A stretch of DNA of 13,418 nucleotides, from the NCBI GenBank assembly GCA_900543625.1, contig UQSF01000030.1, positions 1-13,418 on the forward strand. Reading direction: 5' to 3'. The notes below the pieces were generated by a model, which saw nothing but the letters and a program-made list of their open reading frames with translations, made no database searches and was not told where the DNA came from. The position numbers were made by a program, and so were the translations under genes. Source of the stretch: an uncultured Eubacteriales bacterium. Its GTDB lineage: Bacteria > Bacillota > Clostridia > Oscillospirales > Oscillospiraceae. This document shows, one piece after another, positions 1 through 8,175 of this stretch (position 1 is the first letter of the stretch; the number at the start of each line of letters is the position of its first letter).

Positions 1-1242
1 CGCAACGAAGCTCCCCGTCACGCCTGAACCGGTACCGACCAGAAAGCGCGAGAGCTCGGCGGCCTTGGCCGCAACTTCGTCGGTTGGGGAGGGGTCACTG
101 TCCGCGTCCGCGGGCGCTTCTGCAGTCGGGGCTGCAGGCGCTTCGGTCTCCGCCTCCGGTGTCTGTTCCGGCGGCTCCGGCTGCGCGAGCAGCGTCTGGA
201 GCAGCTCCATGTCTGTCACGATCCGCTCGGACTCGATGCCGAGCGCGCGCGCGTCATGCTCGAGCACGGCGATGAGCAGGTCGTAATAATCCCCGTCGCA
301 CTTGAGCGCCTTTGCGATCTGCGGCAGCGCCTTCTCGTGGAACGTGCGCAGGGAGTGCTCGCCGAGCCCAATGTACTCGAGCAGCTGCTGGCGCGCCGTG
401 TCCTCGGACATGGTGCGGTCGATATAATACGTGCTGCCATAGAGCCCGTAGAGCACGCGCTGCGCGTCAAAATAGCCGAGGCGCATATTCCGGCGGCTCT
501 GTTCGGCGTCGAAGTTCAGGATGTTGCCGAGGTCGACCGTCGGGCCGATCGTCGTCACGTGCACATCGTCCGGGATGCGAAAGCGCTTTTCGATGCCGAA
601 GCCGAAGATGCGCAGCGCAATGATGTCCTTGCAGCCGTCCTCCACGAGCGCGTGGATGGGCACAACGTCCTGCACGCCGCCGTCGGCATAATACTTGCCG
701 CCGAGCTTCTCGAGCCGGAACGCCGGCAGATAGGCGCTGGCAAGCAGCATGTCGCACAGCTCGTCGCGGCTCAGGTCGGAGGCGCGCAGCTCCAGCTCCT
801 GATGGTCGGACAGGGAGTAGGTAACAATGAAAAAGTCCGTGTCGGAGTTGCAGACCTTGTCCGCATCCACGACCTCTGCGACCCATTTGCGCAGCGGCGT
901 TACGTCAAAGCCGCGGTTGCGGATGATCTCGGCCACGCTGCGCAGGGTGTTTTTGAGCTCCGAGAGGGGAATGTCGCGGTTCATCAGGCGGCGCATTTCC
1001 TCGTCGTCCACGTCCATGACCTGGGAAAAGTGGATGTTGTTCCAGACGTCCTCCGCTTTTTGCAGGTCGTCCATGACGATCATGGCGCCGTTGAGCGCGC
1101 CGACGGATGTGCCGGATACGGCGGAAAAACGGATGCCGGCCTCGCGCAGCGCTTTCCACGCACCGATCTGGTAGGCACCCTTCGCGCCGCCGCCCTCGAG
1201 CGCCAGACCATAGGTCTTATTACGATCCAGTTTCAGTTCCAT
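1..1242 (-). CDS. Patatin-like phospholipase, C-terminus beyond the left edge
   Basis: Serine lipid acyl hydrolase of the patatin (PNPLA/RssA) family; 414 residues are visible and the frame is still open at position 1. The N-terminus carries the oxyanion-hole loop GGGAKG (about 17-22), the nucleophile elbow GTSVG with Ser46, and the dyad Asp in DGG (Asp187). These are the family's catalytic elements, so it should be active. After the catalytic domain (to about residue 350) comes an acidic Pro/Ala/Glu-rich linker (about 355-387), then a small Gly/Ser-containing stretch that may lead into another segment outside the window. No signal peptide is seen, so it is probably cytoplasmic. The start was chosen because GGAG lies 7 nt upstream and the family motif begins about 12 residues in. 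It overlaps the 3' end of the synthase-amylase gene by 23 nt, so it is probably co-transcribed and translationally coupled with the glycogen genes. The physiological substrate cannot be read from the sequence. Confidence 0.9.
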   Translation of the reverse strand, partial: MELKLDRNKTYGLALEGGGAKGAYQIGAWKALREAGIRFSAVSGTSVGALNGAMIVMDDLQKAEDVWNNIHFSQVMDVDDEEMRRLMNRDIPLSELKNTLRSVAEIIRNRGFDVTPLRKWVAEVVDADKVCNSDTDFFIVTYSLSDHQELELRASDLSRDELCDMLLASAYLPAFRLEKLGGKYYADGGVQDVVPIHALVEDGCKDIIALRIFGFGIEKRFRIPDDVHVTTIGPTVDLGNILNFDAEQSRRNMRLGYFDAQRVLYGLYGSTYYIDRTMSEDTARQQLLEYIGLGEHSLRTFHEKALPQIAKALKCDGDYYDLLIAVLEHDARALGIESERIVTDMELLQTLLAQPEPPEQTPEAETEAPAAPTAEAPADADSDPSPTDEVAAKAAELSRFLVGTGSGVTGSFVA

Positions 1243-4200
1243 GTCGATTCTCCAATCTGTAGATTTGCGCGCTGCGCGGCGGCAGGTCGAACGCGGCCAC
1301 GCCGTCGTGAATGGCGGCGCGCGCGCCCGTGACGCACTCGAGCGCACGGTCATAACTGCTGCGCACGAACGAGAGGCGCGTCTCCTCGTTCAGACCGGCG
1401 CCTGGGCAGGTGAGCTCCACATGGCAGCGCACCGGGTGCGCCGCACGGTTGACGGCCAGCAGCAGCGCCTCATCCTCGGCCTCTGCGCCGAAGGCGTCGT
1501 GCCCGCCCGTGATGATGCGCAGGATGCACACCACGTCGCCCGCCGGGGCGAACACGGCGATCTCGCCGCGCTGCAGCGCCGGATGCGCATGGCGCAGCGC
1601 CGAGAGCTTTGCGTACCATTGCAGTATCTGCGTATCGCACATCTGCAGCGGTGCGCGGTTGAAGGGGTCGCACAGGCCCTGCATTCCCGCCTCGTCCCCA
1701 TAGTAGATCGACGGGATGCCCGGCAGCCAGAACTGCACGGCCGCCGCGAGCGGCTGCAGCTGCGCGCCGCGCGCTGCCATGGCGTCCGTAACGTCGAGCG
1801 CTGCCAGCTGTGCGCGTGTGCGGCTGCGGGGGTCAAAGTCCAACGCCAGCGCCGAGCGCGTGCGCGCCACGTCGTGGCTCGCTGTCAGGTTCATGAGCGC
1901 GTAGTACAGCGGCTGCGGATAGTTCAGCCGCTGACTCAGCAGCAGGTCTGCGAGCGCGCGCGCCGTGCTGCGACCGGTCAAAAACAGGATCAGCGCGTCG
2001 CGCAGGGGGTAGTTCATGACGCTGTCGAGCGCATCGCCGAGCGCGTATTGCCGCCGCGCGCCGTAGCTGACCTTCGTCACGGCATCCTCCCACACCTCGC
2101 CGAGCAGCACGCTGTCGGGATCGGCCTGCTTGGCGGCGGTGCGCAGATCGCGCAGCACGTCGTCCGGCAGCTCATCGGCCACGTCCAGCCGCCAGCCGGA
2201 CGCGCCGTCGTGCAGCCATGCTTTGACCACGCTGTGTTCGCCGGTGATCATGTATTTGCGCCAGTCGGGGTTGGCGGTGTTGATGGCGGGCAGGTCGCGG
2301 AAATTCCACCAGCACCTGTAGTCATTGGGATAGTGGGCGAAATCGTACCAGCGCGCATAGACGGAATTGCTGCTGTTATACGCGCCGCAGCCGGGATAGT
2401 GCCGGAAGCGGTTGAAGTAGCGGCTGTCCGCGCCCGTGTGGGCAAACACGCCGTCAAGCACGATGCGGATGCCGCACGCTCCGGCGGCAGCACACAGCTT
2501 CTTGAAGTCCGTGTTCGTGCCGAGGATCGGATCGACCTTCCGGTAATCTCCGGTATCGTAGCGGTGGTTGGAGGCGCTCTCGAAGATGGGGTTGAGATAC
2601 AGCACCGTCACGCCGAGCTTTTGCAGATACGGCAGCCGGTCCGCGATGCCGCGCAGCGTGCCGCCGTAGAAGTCGACGGGTGCATATTCGCCCTCGGGGG
2701 TGTTGGCCTGCCACTCGACCGGCTCCTCCCAATCGGCGTGCGCATGCACGGTCTGCTCCATACGGCGGTGGTGCTCCATGCCGCGCTGCGCGGTGGCGGA
2801 GCTGTCGCGCGCAAAGCGGTCGGGGAAGATCTGATACATCACGCCGGTGCGAAACCACTCCGGCGTCGCAAAGCCGGCGCGGTAGACCGTCAGCCGCCAG
2901 CCGTCCTCCGGCTCGTCACAAAGGTGGGCATGCCGCCCGTCCGGTGTGGCGCAGAGGTAGCGGATCCCGCCGTCGCTGCACGCGACGCGGAAGCGGTAGC
3001 GCAGCGCCTGCGGCGTTGCGGGCACGGTCACGGACGCGGCAAAGCCCGCAGCCGTCTGCGCCATGGAGACGGTGTCGCTGTACGCATCGCCGTAGAGCTC
3101 AACGGCGGCATCGAACACGAACGACTCCGTGTCCGTGAAGGCGAGGCGCACGGTCGCGCCGGTCTCCAGCGCGCCGAGCGGACGGCGGAACGCCTCATCG
3201 CCCGCGTCGTGCTTCGGCGCGGTGTCCTCCGGCAGCAGGAGCAGATACAGGTGCGCATAATCCTCTGCCGAGCGCGTGAAGCTGAAGTCCTGCGCCATGG
3301 CCTGCCGCTGCACGCGGAGGTAGGCGTCGTGCTCATCGCGATAGAGCGCGAGCGCGCGGCGAACGGTTTCGGCGAGCTCATAGGCGTTGAAGTTTGCAAA
3401 CGAGAACCCGGTGCCCTCACCGGTGAAGCGGTTATACGGCAGCACGCTGTCGCGCAGACCGCCGGTCTCGCGCACGATCGGCAGCGTGCCGTAGCGCATG
3501 GCGATCATCTGCGACAGGCCGCACGGTTCAAAGCTCGACGGCATGAGCAGGAAATCACTGCCTGCGTACACGCGGTGCGACAGCGCCTCGTCATAGCCGA
3601 TATAGGCGCACAGGCGACCCTTGTGCCGCCACTCGGCGCTGCGCATGAAGTCCTCGTATTCGGCGTTGCCCGTGCCAAGGAGCACGAACGCCATGTCCTG
3701 CTCCTCCATGAGCTCGTCGAGCACGCACTGCACGAGATCGAAGCCCTTTTGCGGCGTCATGCGCGTGACCATGGCGACGATGGGCGTGTGTTCGCCGATC
3801 TCGAGCCCGAGCTCCTGACACAGCGCGGCGCGGCAGACTGCCTTGCCGCTCATGTCGTCCATGGAGTAGGGCGCGGTGATGCCGCTGTCGTGCGCGGGGT
3901 CAAATACGGCGGTGTCGATGCCGTTGAGGATGCCCGACAGCTGGTGCTGCCGTGCGTTGAGAATGCCCTCAAGCCCCTCGCCATAGGCCGCCGTGCGGAT
4001 CTCGCCGGCGTAGCTCGGGCTGACGGTGTTGATGTGGTCGGCAAAGACGCAGCCTGCCTTGAGCAGGTTCGCGCAGCCGTTGAGCTCCATGAACTCGGGC
4101 GTATAATAGCGCGCGTCGATGCCGAGCAGATCCTGCACGAATTCGAAGCTGAACTTGCCCTGATAGGCGATATTGTGGATCGTCAGCAGCGTCTGCATGC

Positions 4201-4711
4201 GCGACTGCATCCGGCCGGCGTACTGCGTTTTCATCAGCATGGGCAGCACGGCGGTATGCCAGTCGTTGCAGTGCAGCACCTCGGGCGTGAAGTCGAGCCT
4301 TGGCAGCGCCTCCAGGATCGCACGGGCGAAAAAGGCGTACTGCTCGCCCTCGGCCTCGCCGCCGAGGTAAATGCGGTCTCCGAAGTAAAACTCGTTGTCC
4401 ACGAGGTAGATGACGATGCCGTCGAGCAGCAGCCGCTCGATGCCGACGTACTGATGCCGCCAGCCGAGGTCGATATAAAAATCCGTCAGATGCGTGACCT
4501 GAGCGGCGTATTTTTCCTTGATCACACGGTGATACGGCGTGATGATGCGCGCGTCAAAGCCGAGCGCCGCGAGGCTCTTCGGCAGTGTGCCGACCACGTC
4601 TGCAAGACCGCCGGTCTTGGCCAGCGGTGCACATTCGGCGGCTGCCAGCAGCACGCCGGGCAGGTCGCAGCGCCCCTTTTCGGCGAGCGCTGTGCGCAGT
4701 TCGGGTTTCAT
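1220..4711 (-). CDS. glgA: Glycogen synthase (GT5) fused to a GH13 amylase/neopullulanase-like enzyme
   Basis: An uninterrupted 1163-residue frame holding two enzymes. Residues about 17-490 are a full bacterial GlgA, which transfers glucose from ADP-glucose to the end of an alpha-1,4-glucan. It shows the KTGGL loop (32-36), the Arg317/Lys322 pair in TRMTPQKG, and FEPCGLSQM with Glu395 and Cys397. Residues about 500-615 look like a beta-sandwich, possibly carbohydrate-binding. Residues about 622-1010 are a GH13 barrel: MYQIFPDRF start, region I Asp753...His758, region II RLDVADE (nucleophile Asp843), region III GEVWED (acid Glu872), region IV ASHD (Asp947). A C-terminal beta domain follows. 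The barrel most resembles neopullulanase/maltogenic amylases. GlgA is usually about 480 residues, so the second half is an addition. All catalytic residues of both halves are present. It starts 12 nt after glgB; its Shine-Dalgarno AAAGGAGG overlaps the glgB stop codon. The product of the amylase half (hydrolysis or transglycosylation) cannot be decided from sequence. Confidence 0.93.
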   Translation of the reverse strand: MKPELRTALAEKGRCDLPGVLLAAAECAPLAKTGGLADVVGTLPKSLAALGFDARIITPYHRVIKEKYAAQVTHLTDFYIDLGWRHQYVGIERLLLDGIVIYLVDNEFYFGDRIYLGGEAEGEQYAFFARAILEALPRLDFTPEVLHCNDWHTAVLPMLMKTQYAGRMQSRMQTLLTIHNIAYQGKFSFEFVQDLLGIDARYYTPEFMELNGCANLLKAGCVFADHINTVSPSYAGEIRTAAYGEGLEGILNARQHQLSGILNGIDTAVFDPAHDSGITAPYSMDDMSGKAVCRAALCQELGLEIGEHTPIVAMVTRMTPQKGFDLVQCVLDELMEEQDMAFVLLGTGNAEYEDFMRSAEWRHKGRLCAYIGYDEALSHRVYAGSDFLLMPSSFEPCGLSQMIAMRYGTLPIVRETGGLRDSVLPYNRFTGEGTGFSFANFNAYELAETVRRALALYRDEHDAYLRVQRQAMAQDFSFTRSAEDYAHLYLLLLPEDTAPKHDAGDEAFRRPLGALETGATVRLAFTDTESFVFDAAVELYGDAYSDTVSMAQTAAGFAASVTVPATPQALRYRFRVACSDGGIRYLCATPDGRHAHLCDEPEDGWRLTVYRAGFATPEWFRTGVMYQIFPDRFARDSSATAQRGMEHHRRMEQTVHAHADWEEPVEWQANTPEGEYAPVDFYGGTLRGIADRLPYLQKLGVTVLYLNPIFESASNHRYDTGDYRKVDPILGTNTDFKKLCAAAGACGIRIVLDGVFAHTGADSRYFNRFRHYPGCGAYNSSNSVYARWYDFAHYPNDYRCWWNFRDLPAINTANPDWRKYMITGEHSVVKAWLHDGASGWRLDVADELPDDVLRDLRTAAKQADPDSVLLGEVWEDAVTKVSYGARRQYALGDALDSVMNYPLRDALILFLTGRSTARALADLLLSQRLNYPQPLYYALMNLTASHDVARTRSALALDFDPRSRTRAQLAALDVTDAMAARGAQLQPLAAAVQFWLPGIPSIYYGDEAGMQGLCDPFNRAPLQMCDTQILQWYAKLSALRHAHPALQRGEIAVFAPAGDVVCILRIITGGHDAFGAEAEDEALLLAVNRAAHPVRCHVELTCPGAGLNEETRLSFVRSSYDRALECVTGARAAIHDGVAAFDLPPRSAQIYRLENRHGTETGS

Positions 4712-4723
4712 GGCGTCCCTCCT

Positions 4724-6619
4724 TTACCGGTTCGTGAAGGTGAAGTATACGGTCGAAAGCGGCGGCAGCGTCACGCGCGCGCAGCAGGGCAGCGCGCCGA
4801 AGGGCGTGTCCTCACTGCGGATCTCGGGTGCGTTGCGGATGCCTGTGCCGCCGAAGTCTTCCGCGTCGCTCGAGAGCAGTTCGCGCAGAACGCCGCGCTT
4901 GGGCAGACCGATGACAAAGTCGTCATAGCGCACGGGCGTGAAGTTGCACACGCATACGACCCGGCGTCCGTTTCGCGCCGTGCGCAGGAAGGCGATGGCG
5001 CTGCGCTCGGCATCGTCCACGTTCAGCCATGTGAAGCCGTCCCAGCCGTCATCGATATCCCAGAGCGCGCGGCTGCCATGGTAGCAGGCGTTGAGCGCGC
5101 TGCACCAGCGCTGCATGGCCTTGTGCATGGGGTAGTCAAGCAGCAGCCAGTCGAGCCCCTGCTTATAGTTCCACTCAATGAACTGGCCGAATTCCGAGCC
5201 CATGAACGTGAGCTTCTTGCCCGGGTGCGCAAACTGATAGCCGTAGAGCGCGCGCAGCGCGGCAAACTTCTGCTCATACGTGCCGTACATCTTATCGAGC
5301 ATCGACTTTTTGCCGTGCACGACCTCATCATGGGAAAAGGCAAGGATGAAGTTCTCGGAAAAGGCGTACATCATCGAGAACGTCAGCTTGTCGTGATGGT
5401 ACTTGCGGAAGTAGGGGTCAAGCTCCAGATAGTCGAGCGTGTCGTGCATGAAGCCCATGTCCCACTTGAAGCTGAAGCCGAGACCGCCGTCATAGGGCGG
5501 CTTCGTCACGCCGGGGTAGGCGGACGACTCCTCCGCAATCGTCATGCAGCCGGGCCATGCCGTGAGCAGGGTCGTGTTGAGCTTTTGCAGAAAGGCGACC
5601 GCGCCGAGATTGATATTGCCGCCGTCGCGGTTGGGCGTCCACTCGCCGTCGCGCCGGGCGTAGTTGAGATACAGCATCGAGGACACCGCATCCACGCGGA
5701 TGCCGTCGATGTGATAGCGGTCGAAAAACGACATGGCCGATGAGATGAGAAAGCTCTGCACCTCCGGCATGGCGTAGTCAAAAATGAGCGTGCCCCACTC
5801 CGGGTGCTCGGCCATGCGCGCCTCCTTGCACTCGTAGAGCCGCGTGCCGTCAAAGCGCGCGAGTCCGTGCGCGTCCTTCGGAAAGTGCGCCGGGACCCAG
5901 TCCATGATCACGCCGATACCGGCGCGGTGGAGCTTGTCGACAAAATACATGAAGTCCTGCGGCGTGCCGTAGCGGCTGGTGGGGGCGTAGTACCCCGTCA
6001 CCTGATAGCCCCACGACCCGTCGTAGGGGTATTCCGTCACAGGCAGCAGCTCCACGTGCGTGTAGTGCATCTCGCGGCAGTAGTCTGCCAATTCATCCGC
6101 GACCGAGCGGTACCACGGCAGCCCGGCCTCCGGCCGGCGCCAGGAGCCGAGGTGCACCTCGTAAATGCTCATCGGCGCGCGGTACACATCACGCTCGGCG
6201 CGGCGGCGCAGATAGCTCCGGTCGTGCCAGACGTAGCCCTCGAGCGACCAGACCTTCGATGCCGTGGCAGGTCCTGTCTCGCAGTGTGCGGCAAAGGGGT
6301 CGGCCTTGAGCACCGTCTGCCCGTCTGCACCGGTGACGGCGTATTTATACAGCGCCCCGTCGTGCAGCCCGTCCACGGTCTGCACCCATGTGCCGTCCGG
6401 CAGCCGGTCCATCGGCGTTGCGCCGGCGTCCCAGTTGTTAAAGTCGCCCACGAGCGCAACGTGCTGCGCGTGCGGTGCCCAGACGGCAAAGCGGTGCTCC
6501 GCCGTGCCGGGCAGGGCGTGACAGCCGAACGTGCGGTAAGCGTGCGCGGCTGCGCCGGTGTGAAATTCCTGCAGCTCCGACTTCGTCAAAAAGCCGGGCG
6601 CGCGTCTTGTCGTATCCAT
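4724..6619 (-). CDS. glgB: 1,4-alpha-glucan branching enzyme
   Basis: Cytoplasmic glycogen branching enzyme (GH13, GlgB type): it cuts an alpha-1,4-glucan chain and re-attaches it by an alpha-1,6 bond. The protein has 631 residues, normal for the family. An N-terminal CBM48 domain (about 35-130, with FAVWAPHAQHVALVGDFNNW) is followed by the barrel: EVHLGSWRR (about 154-162), PVTEYPYDGSWGYQ (about 193-206), DGIRVDAVSSMLY with nucleophile Asp310, AEESSAYP with acid Glu363, and AFSHDEVVHGK with Asp431. A C-terminal all-beta domain runs from about 525. The start has GGAGG 6 nt upstream, and a candidate promoter lies just before it. It is first in the unit glgB, glgA-amylase, patatin. The ADP-glucose pyrophosphorylase genes (glgC/glgD) and glycogen phosphorylase are not in this window. 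Confidence 0.97.
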   Translation of the reverse strand: MDTTRRAPGFLTKSELQEFHTGAAAHAYRTFGCHALPGTAEHRFAVWAPHAQHVALVGDFNNWDAGATPMDRLPDGTWVQTVDGLHDGALYKYAVTGADGQTVLKADPFAAHCETGPATASKVWSLEGYVWHDRSYLRRRAERDVYRAPMSIYEVHLGSWRRPEAGLPWYRSVADELADYCREMHYTHVELLPVTEYPYDGSWGYQVTGYYAPTSRYGTPQDFMYFVDKLHRAGIGVIMDWVPAHFPKDAHGLARFDGTRLYECKEARMAEHPEWGTLIFDYAMPEVQSFLISSAMSFFDRYHIDGIRVDAVSSMLYLNYARRDGEWTPNRDGGNINLGAVAFLQKLNTTLLTAWPGCMTIAEESSAYPGVTKPPYDGGLGFSFKWDMGFMHDTLDYLELDPYFRKYHHDKLTFSMMYAFSENFILAFSHDEVVHGKKSMLDKMYGTYEQKFAALRALYGYQFAHPGKKLTFMGSEFGQFIEWNYKQGLDWLLLDYPMHKAMQRWCSALNACYHGSRALWDIDDGWDGFTWLNVDDAERSAIAFLRTARNGRRVVCVCNFTPVRYDDFVIGLPKRGVLRELLSSDAEDFGGTGIRNAPEIRSEDTPFGALPCCARVTLPPLSTVYFTFTNR

Positions 6620-6652
6620 GGCGCGCCTCCAATATCCCAGTCTGATATAAAT

Positions 6653-6681
6653 ATTATACCGTGTGCGGCATGAAATTCCAA
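6653..6681 (-). promoter_or_regulatory. Candidate sigma-A promoter of the glgB operon
   Basis: On the minus strand a perfect -10 box TATAAT (6658-6653) is preceded after 17 nt by TTGGAA (6681-6676), a 4/6 match to the -35 consensus. Transcription would begin near 6646, giving a leader of about 25-30 nt before the glgB start at 6619. It is back to back with the gloA promoter. No clear operator repeat is seen. Confidence 0.6.
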
Positions 6682-6701
6682 CAGTTTTTTGCGCGCACGC
6701 T

Positions 6702-6730
6702 TTGACAACGCGCGCGCCGGACGCTATACT
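6702..6730 (+). promoter_or_regulatory. Sigma-A promoter of gloA
   Basis: A perfect -35 box TTGACA (6702-6707), a 17-nt spacer and TATACT (6725-6730) lie 33 nt before the gloA start codon. The near-consensus boxes suggest strong constitutive transcription. The position also shows that an in-frame ATG further upstream at 6689 cannot be the start, because it precedes the promoter. Confidence 0.85.
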
Positions 6731-6763
6731 TGTGACACAGAGATTCTATTTGGGAGGCACAGT

Positions 6764-7129
6764 ATGTTTACCTTCAACCACTTCAATTTCAACGTTCTCG
6801 ATCTTGTGCGCAGCGTGCAGTTTTATCATGATGCGCTCGGCCTGGAGCCCGTGCGCACGAAGGACGCGTCCGACGGCTCGTTCCGGCTCGTGTTTCTGGG
6901 CGACGGGCACTCGCCGTTTCAGCTGGAGCTGACATGGCTGCGTGACCGCACGCAGCCGTATGACCTCGGTGAGGGGGAGTTTCACCTCGCGTTCACCGTG
7001 CCGGACATGGACGCTGCGCACGCCAAGCACGCGGCCATGGGCTGCATCTGCTTTGAAAATCCCGGCATGGGCATCTACTTTATAGAGGATCCGGACGGGT
7101 ATTGGATCGAGATCGTGCCGGAAAAGTGA
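6764..7129 (+). CDS. gloA: Lactoylglutathione lyase / glyoxalase I family protein (VOC)
   Basis: A 121-residue vicinal-oxygen-chelate protein of the small clostridial glyoxalase I type; it isomerises the hemithioacetal of methylglyoxal and a thiol in the cytoplasm. Two beta-alpha-beta-beta-beta modules are visible (about 1-60 and 70-121). Four likely metal ligands are His6, Glu55 (in LELTWL), His74 (in EFHLAF) and Glu116 (in YWIEIVPE). They line up well in spacing with His5, Glu56, His74 and Glu122 of the E. coli Ni-dependent enzyme. The start was chosen from GGGAGG 6 nt upstream and from the promoter position. It is transcribed alone, divergent from glgB. Clostridia often lack glutathione, so the real thiol cofactor is uncertain. 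Confidence 0.9.
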   Translation: MFTFNHFNFNVLDLVRSVQFYHDALGLEPVRTKDASDGSFRLVFLGDGHSPFQLELTWLRDRTQPYDLGEGEFHLAFTVPDMDAAHAKHAAMGCICFENPGMGIYFIEDPDGYWIEIVPEK

Positions 7130-7146
7130 AAGTTTTATAGTGAAAA

Positions 7147-7170
7147 GCGCCCCACGAAAACGTGGGGCGC
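7147..7170. terminator. Intrinsic terminator between gloA and the lipoprotein gene
   Basis: A perfect 10-bp stem (GCGCCCCACG / CGTGGGGCGC) with an AAAA loop lies between two convergent genes. In the minus direction it is followed by TTTT and an AT-rich stretch, so it works best for the lipoprotein gene; in the plus direction the U-tract is weak and delayed. It probably serves both genes. Confidence 0.75.
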
Positions 7171-7191
7171 AAATGCAGTCACAATTTGTTT

Positions 7192-8121
7192 TTATTTTAC
7201 GGCATCAACAATTACATCGAATCGTTGAGCATTTCCGTCGGAATTCGTTCCTTGGCCGTGAAGAACAAATACAGGATACATGAAGAAATTACCATCTTCA
7301 TTTACATCAGCATCCATGTAAAATGCCAATTCAGTAGATGAGAGTGCGTAGTTTTGTAATTCTTCAGCTGCGTCCATTGAATAGTCCTTTTTATCCAGCA
7401 TTGTTTGTACTGCAGTTTTATCTTTCAAAGGAACGGTGGTCTTAAGCTCGACCGGATTGTATAGGAGGTGCAGACCAACTACGTTACAGTCTTTATCAAA
7501 GGAAATTTGAATTCTATAGACTCCGTATACTTCTTTCCCGTCTACCGTGGGATGAATGTGTGCAGTCTTATATTTAACGCCATTATTTGAGCCGTCCCAT
7601 CCGCTAGAACTGGAAACCTCAATATTTACTGTACCAGCCTCATCGGGCAACACTGTCTGCAATCGATCACGTACAATTTCCCGAATCCTATCGTCCGAGG
7701 GAAAGAATGATTCGTCATAGGCAGACATTTCAGAAGAATTTGTATTATACATGACATATCCGGTGTCTTCTTCGAGCGTGAATTCACCGCCGGGGAATGA
7801 ATATGTCGTGTATTTTTCTGTGTCGTTTGCAGAAGGTTTTTTTTGAATATCAGTCTGATTAACGCCAAGTAAAGCGGCTGTACGTTGAATTGATGCTTCT
7901 GTGTCGACAATGCTTGCGTAGACAGGCGCGGTATTTTCGGTGACATTTGTTAAGTCCGGGCAAGTCAGATTCGCCGAAAGCTCATTTCCGGGTTTTGAGA
8001 TAGTTGGGTGAGGTGCCTTGCTCGAACAGGCGATCAGGAGCAGGGAAAAGGTTAGTAACGTAATTGTTCCAATTAATAGAGCATATTTGCTTTTTCGGAA
8101 ATGTCGGAATGTTGTTTTCAT
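7192..8121 (-). CDS. Lipoprotein of unknown function
   Basis: I do not recognise the family. The 309-residue product begins with a basic stretch (FRHFRKSK), a hydrophobic segment (about 13-29) and a lipobox LIAC with Cys32, so it should be lipid-anchored on the outer face of the membrane. The mature part is polar and Thr/Ser/Asp-rich. A segment near residues 180-225 (VDGKEVYGVYRIQISFDKD) resembles the 'Gly-x-x-Val-tyr-gly, dGn-V-g' beta hairpins of PepSY- or FTP-like propeptide domains, but this is only a resemblance. A TTG 21 nt upstream also opens the frame; the ATG at 8121 is preferred because AAGGAG sits 6 nt before it and overlaps the TTG reading. It follows the caspase-like gene by 54 nt with no terminator between, so the two are probably co-transcribed. 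Its AT-rich codon use differs from the chromosome around it. Confidence 0.8.
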   Translation of the reverse strand: MKTTFRHFRKSKYALLIGTITLLTFSLLLIACSSKAPHPTISKPGNELSANLTCPDLTNVTENTAPVYASIVDTEASIQRTAALLGVNQTDIQKKPSANDTEKYTTYSFPGGEFTLEEDTGYVMYNTNSSEMSAYDESFFPSDDRIREIVRDRLQTVLPDEAGTVNIEVSSSSGWDGSNNGVKYKTAHIHPTVDGKEVYGVYRIQISFDKDCNVVGLHLLYNPVELKTTVPLKDKTAVQTMLDKKDYSMDAAEELQNYALSSTELAFYMDADVNEDGNFFMYPVFVLHGQGTNSDGNAQRFDVIVDAVK

Positions 8122-8175
8122 AAAATCTCCTTTCCAGTTCAATTTGTTGCAATGCGGACAGTTGCCATACCTCTG

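Noticed and set aside
1241..5743. A 1500-codon open frame on the plus strand opposite the glycogen genes
   Set aside because: It mirrors the GC-rich codon pattern of glgA and glgB; its translation is low-complexity Arg/Ala/Val/His-rich with no domain, while the minus strand shows complete catalytic motifs. The same holds for the open frames at 256-1332 and 5804-6673 on the plus strand.
6689..6763. Upstream in-frame ATG for gloA
   Set aside because: It lies before the promoter at 6702-6730, and the extra 25 residues do not fit the family, while GGGAGG precedes the ATG at 6764.
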